A program made the position numbers and the translations under genes. The notes under the pieces were generated by a model. The model did not search any database. It saw nothing but the letters and a program-made list of their open reading frames with translations, and was not told where the DNA came from. Of a stretch of 64,000 nt of DNA, positions 62,202-64,000 are shown in pieces; the stretch's first letter is position 1, and the number at the start of each line of letters is the position of its first letter. Source of the stretch: Ralstonia soli (GTDB lineage Bacteria; Pseudomonadota; Gammaproteobacteria; Burkholderiales; Burkholderiaceae). The stretch spans positions 496,001-560,000 of the forward strand of contig NZ_JAMXHT010000004.1 of NCBI RefSeq assembly GCF_023955655.1, read 5' to 3'.

Positions 62202-64000
62202 TTACGAATCTTGTCGGCCTGCGCGACGCAGCCGTGCCTTGAAATCACCCTTGCCGGCGAAGTACGCCTGCACGCGCTGCACGACACTCGTCGACCCGGG
62301 CAGCGGATGCATCGGGGCGAATTGCGGGAGCGTTGTCGTTGCTTCCGCCTCAGCCGGATAGATCCGCACGCGCACGTCGTACCAGCCCGCCTGCCCTGTA
62401 ATCGGGTCGGAGTTGGACAGTCGTTCGCCTTCGCGCGCATCGCTGGGAAGCTCGTCGGTGATCACGTGGTTCAGCAGAAAGCCCCGCTGCGACTCTCCGG
62501 CGTTCGGCCCGAGATTCCACGCGCCGGCCGCCTTGCCGATCGCGTTCCAGGTCCAGACGGTACCGGGCTCGACGGCCTCGCTGTAGCGGGCGCGACAACG
62601 CACCTTGCCCCACGGTGATTCAACGTAAATCCAACCGCCGTCCTCGATTCCCTGGGCGGACGCGGTCGCCGGATTCACGAACAAATGGTTCTCCCCGTGG
62701 ATCTGCCGCAGCCACGCGTTCTGCGAATCCCAGGAGTGATACATGGCCATCGGACGCTGCGTGATCGCCGCCAACGGATAGTGATCGAGGTCGGTCACGT
62801 CGTGCTCGAGTGGCGGATACCAGAAGGGCAGCGGATCGAAGTGGCGCGCGACGCGTGCACGCAAATGGTCGGGCGGCTGCCGCCCTGTCGTCTTTCCCTG
62901 CGCGGCGAGGCGGAATGTTTGCATCACCTCGGAATAGAGCTGGATCACGATCGGCACACCAAACTTGCGCATGCCGTTCTCGACCGCCCACTCCATGTAC
63001 GGACCATTGCAATTGCGCATGTATTGCAGCGACTCCGGCAACCGGTAGTGATACACGCAGTTATTCGCCGCGTACTGCTTCCACTGATCTGGATTCGGCT
63101 CACCGATCACGGCCTTCGTGCCATCTTTGCCCCGCCAGCCAATCAGAAAACCCGTACCCGAATCGGGGGCGGTCTGGAAGTTGACGACGAAGTCGGGATA
63201 GTCGCGATATTTGCGATGACCTTCCGGCGTCGTAAAGGCGGGAAATTTCAGGCGGCTAGCGAGTTCAATCAGCACTTCCTGGAAAGGCTTGCACTGCCCC
63301 GTCGGTGGCACGACCGGTACGCGCACCGAATCAACCGGACCGTCAAACTCGGAAATGGGACGATCGAGCACCGACATCACGTCATGGCGCTCAAGATAGG
63401 TCGTGTCGGGCAGGATCAAATCGGCGAACGCCGTCATCTCCGATTCAAATGCATCGCAAACGACAAGAAACGGGATCTTGTACTCGCCATCATCGCGCTT
63501 GTCGGCCAGCATCCTGCGAACCTCCGTCGTGTTCATCGACGAGTTCCACGCCATGTTGGCCATGAAGATGAGGAGCGTGTCGATCGGATAGGGATCGCCG
63601 CGCCATGCGTTCGTGATGACGGAATGCATCAGCCCGTGCACTGCAAGCGGATATTCCCAGGAAAACGCCTTGTCGATACGCGCGGGCGTTCCATCTTCGT
63701 GTACGAACAGGTCGCCGGGCCCGGCAGGCCAGCCCAGCGGACCGGTGGACAGCGGTGTGTTCGGCTGGATCATCGCTGGGTCGTTGGGCGGTTTTGCCGA
63801 CGGTGGCACCGCACGGGGGTATGGCGCCTTATGGCGGAAGCCCCCCGGCCGATCGATGGTGCCGAGCAGCGACATCAACACTGCCAGCGCACGTATCGTT
63901 TGAAAACCGTTCGAATGCGCAGCAAGGCCACGCATGGCATGGAAAGCGATCGGTGCACCTTCGACCGACTCGTGCGTTTTGCCCCAAGAGTCGGTCCATT
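62202..64000 (-). CDS. soeA: Molybdopterin oxidoreductase catalytic subunit, C-terminal part (SoeA-like; cut by window end)
   Basis: The frame is open to the right edge (WTDSWGKTHESVEGAPIAFH is still coding), so about 600 C-terminal residues are seen and the N-terminal [4Fe-4S]/Moco region is missing. Visible are PNDPAMIQPNTPLS, DLILPDTTYLERHDVMSVLD (Moco domain end) and a C-terminal molydopterin dinucleotide-binding domain with HLFVNPATASAQGIEDGGWI and VWTWNAIGKAAGAWN. The family is thiosulfate/polysulfide/sulfite dehydrogenase-like within the DMSO reductase group. With soeB and soeC it probably oxidises sulfite to sulfate in the cytoplasm. Tetrathionate or thiosulfate reductase is an alternative. 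Confidence 0.75.
   Translation of the reverse strand, partial: WTDSWGKTHESVEGAPIAFHAMRGLAAHSNGFQTIRALAVLMSLLGTIDRPGGFRHKAPYPRAVPPSAKPPNDPAMIQPNTPLSTGPLGWPAGPGDLFVHEDGTPARIDKAFSWEYPLAVHGLMHSVITNAWRGDPYPIDTLLIFMANMAWNSSMNTTEVRRMLADKRDDGEYKIPFLVVCDAFESEMTAFADLILPDTTYLERHDVMSVLDRPISEFDGPVDSVRVPVVPPTGQCKPFQEVLIELASRLKFPAFTTPEGHRKYRDYPDFVVNFQTAPDSGTGFLIGWRGKDGTKAVIGEPNPDQWKQYAANNCVYHYRLPESLQYMRNCNGPYMEWAVENGMRKFGVPIVIQLYSEVMQTFRLAAQGKTTGRQPPDHLRARVARHFDPLPFWYPPLEHDVTDLDHYPLAAITQRPMAMYHSWDSQNAWLRQIHGENHLFVNPATASAQGIEDGGWIYVESPWGKVRCRARYSEAVEPGTVWTWNAIGKAAGAWNLGPNAGESQRGFLLNHVITDELPSDAREGERLSNSDPITGQAGWYDVRVRIYPAEAEATTTLPQFAPMHPLPGSTSVVQRVQAYFAGKGDFKARLRRAGRQDS

Overview
The window looks like an accessory, catabolism-rich stretch of a high-GC betaproteobacterial genome, most probably Burkholderiaceae (Ralstonia/Cupriavidus/Burkholderia type). 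The reasons are GC-rich codon use, many LysR/IclR/GntR/MocR regulators beside catabolic operons, an OpcP-type trimeric porin, and a three-component anthranilate dioxygenase of the Burkholderia AndA type. I saw no rRNA, tRNA, CRISPR array or insertion sequence. Genus is an inference.

Layout. (1) 1-6300: end of a DUF4440 protein, an MsbA-like ABC exporter, then a tyrosine/phenylalanine block (4-hydroxyphenylpyruvate dioxygenase, aromatic amino acid permease, aromatic aminotransferase). (2) 6720-21248: a nearly complete pipecolate/lysine-to-2-oxoglutarate pathway. It holds a LysR regulator, 2-oxoadipate dioxygenase/decarboxylase (HglS), an aminotransferase, a D-2-hydroxyglutarate dehydrogenase, an IclR regulator, a Pot-type ABC importer, a three-subunit amine/opine-oxidase-like dehydrogenase and an AmaB-type aldehyde dehydrogenase. 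(3) 21249-23880: a decayed gene, a pirin and a LysR regulator. (4) 24062-37705: eleven closely spaced minus-strand genes with a divergent GntR regulator. They combine an aromatic flavin hydroxylase, a VOC ring-cleavage dioxygenase and a FAH-family hydrolase with a DUF1302/DUF1329/RND/YCF48 envelope module, a Tat-exported KstD-like flavoprotein, a cytochrome c and a hydrolase-fold protein lacking its nucleophile. (5) 39010-41640: LysR, small monooxygenase, isochorismatase-family hydrolase and the broken tail of an amidohydrolase. (6) 41786-52173: anthranilate to 3-oxoadipate enol-lactone (andAcAdAbAa, an MFS carrier, catB, catC, catA), followed by a chemoreceptor and with a divergent AraC-family regulator (AndR). 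(7) 52483-58573: porin, Tat-exported amidohydrolase, ClC channel, LysR, GNAT. (8) 58797-64000: a MocR regulator convergent with a SoeABC-like molybdenum sulfite dehydrogenase operon cut by the window edge.

The most striking non-coding signal is in the andAc-andR intergenic region. Two arrays of four 12-bp repeats (ATCCGGNNNTGG type) have start-to-start spacings of exactly 32, 29 and 32 bp in both arrays, 256 bp apart. The most interesting gene systems are the 11-gene operon at 24-38 kb and the pipecolate cluster, where a heterotrimeric dehydrogenase appears to replace the single-subunit pipecolate oxidase.
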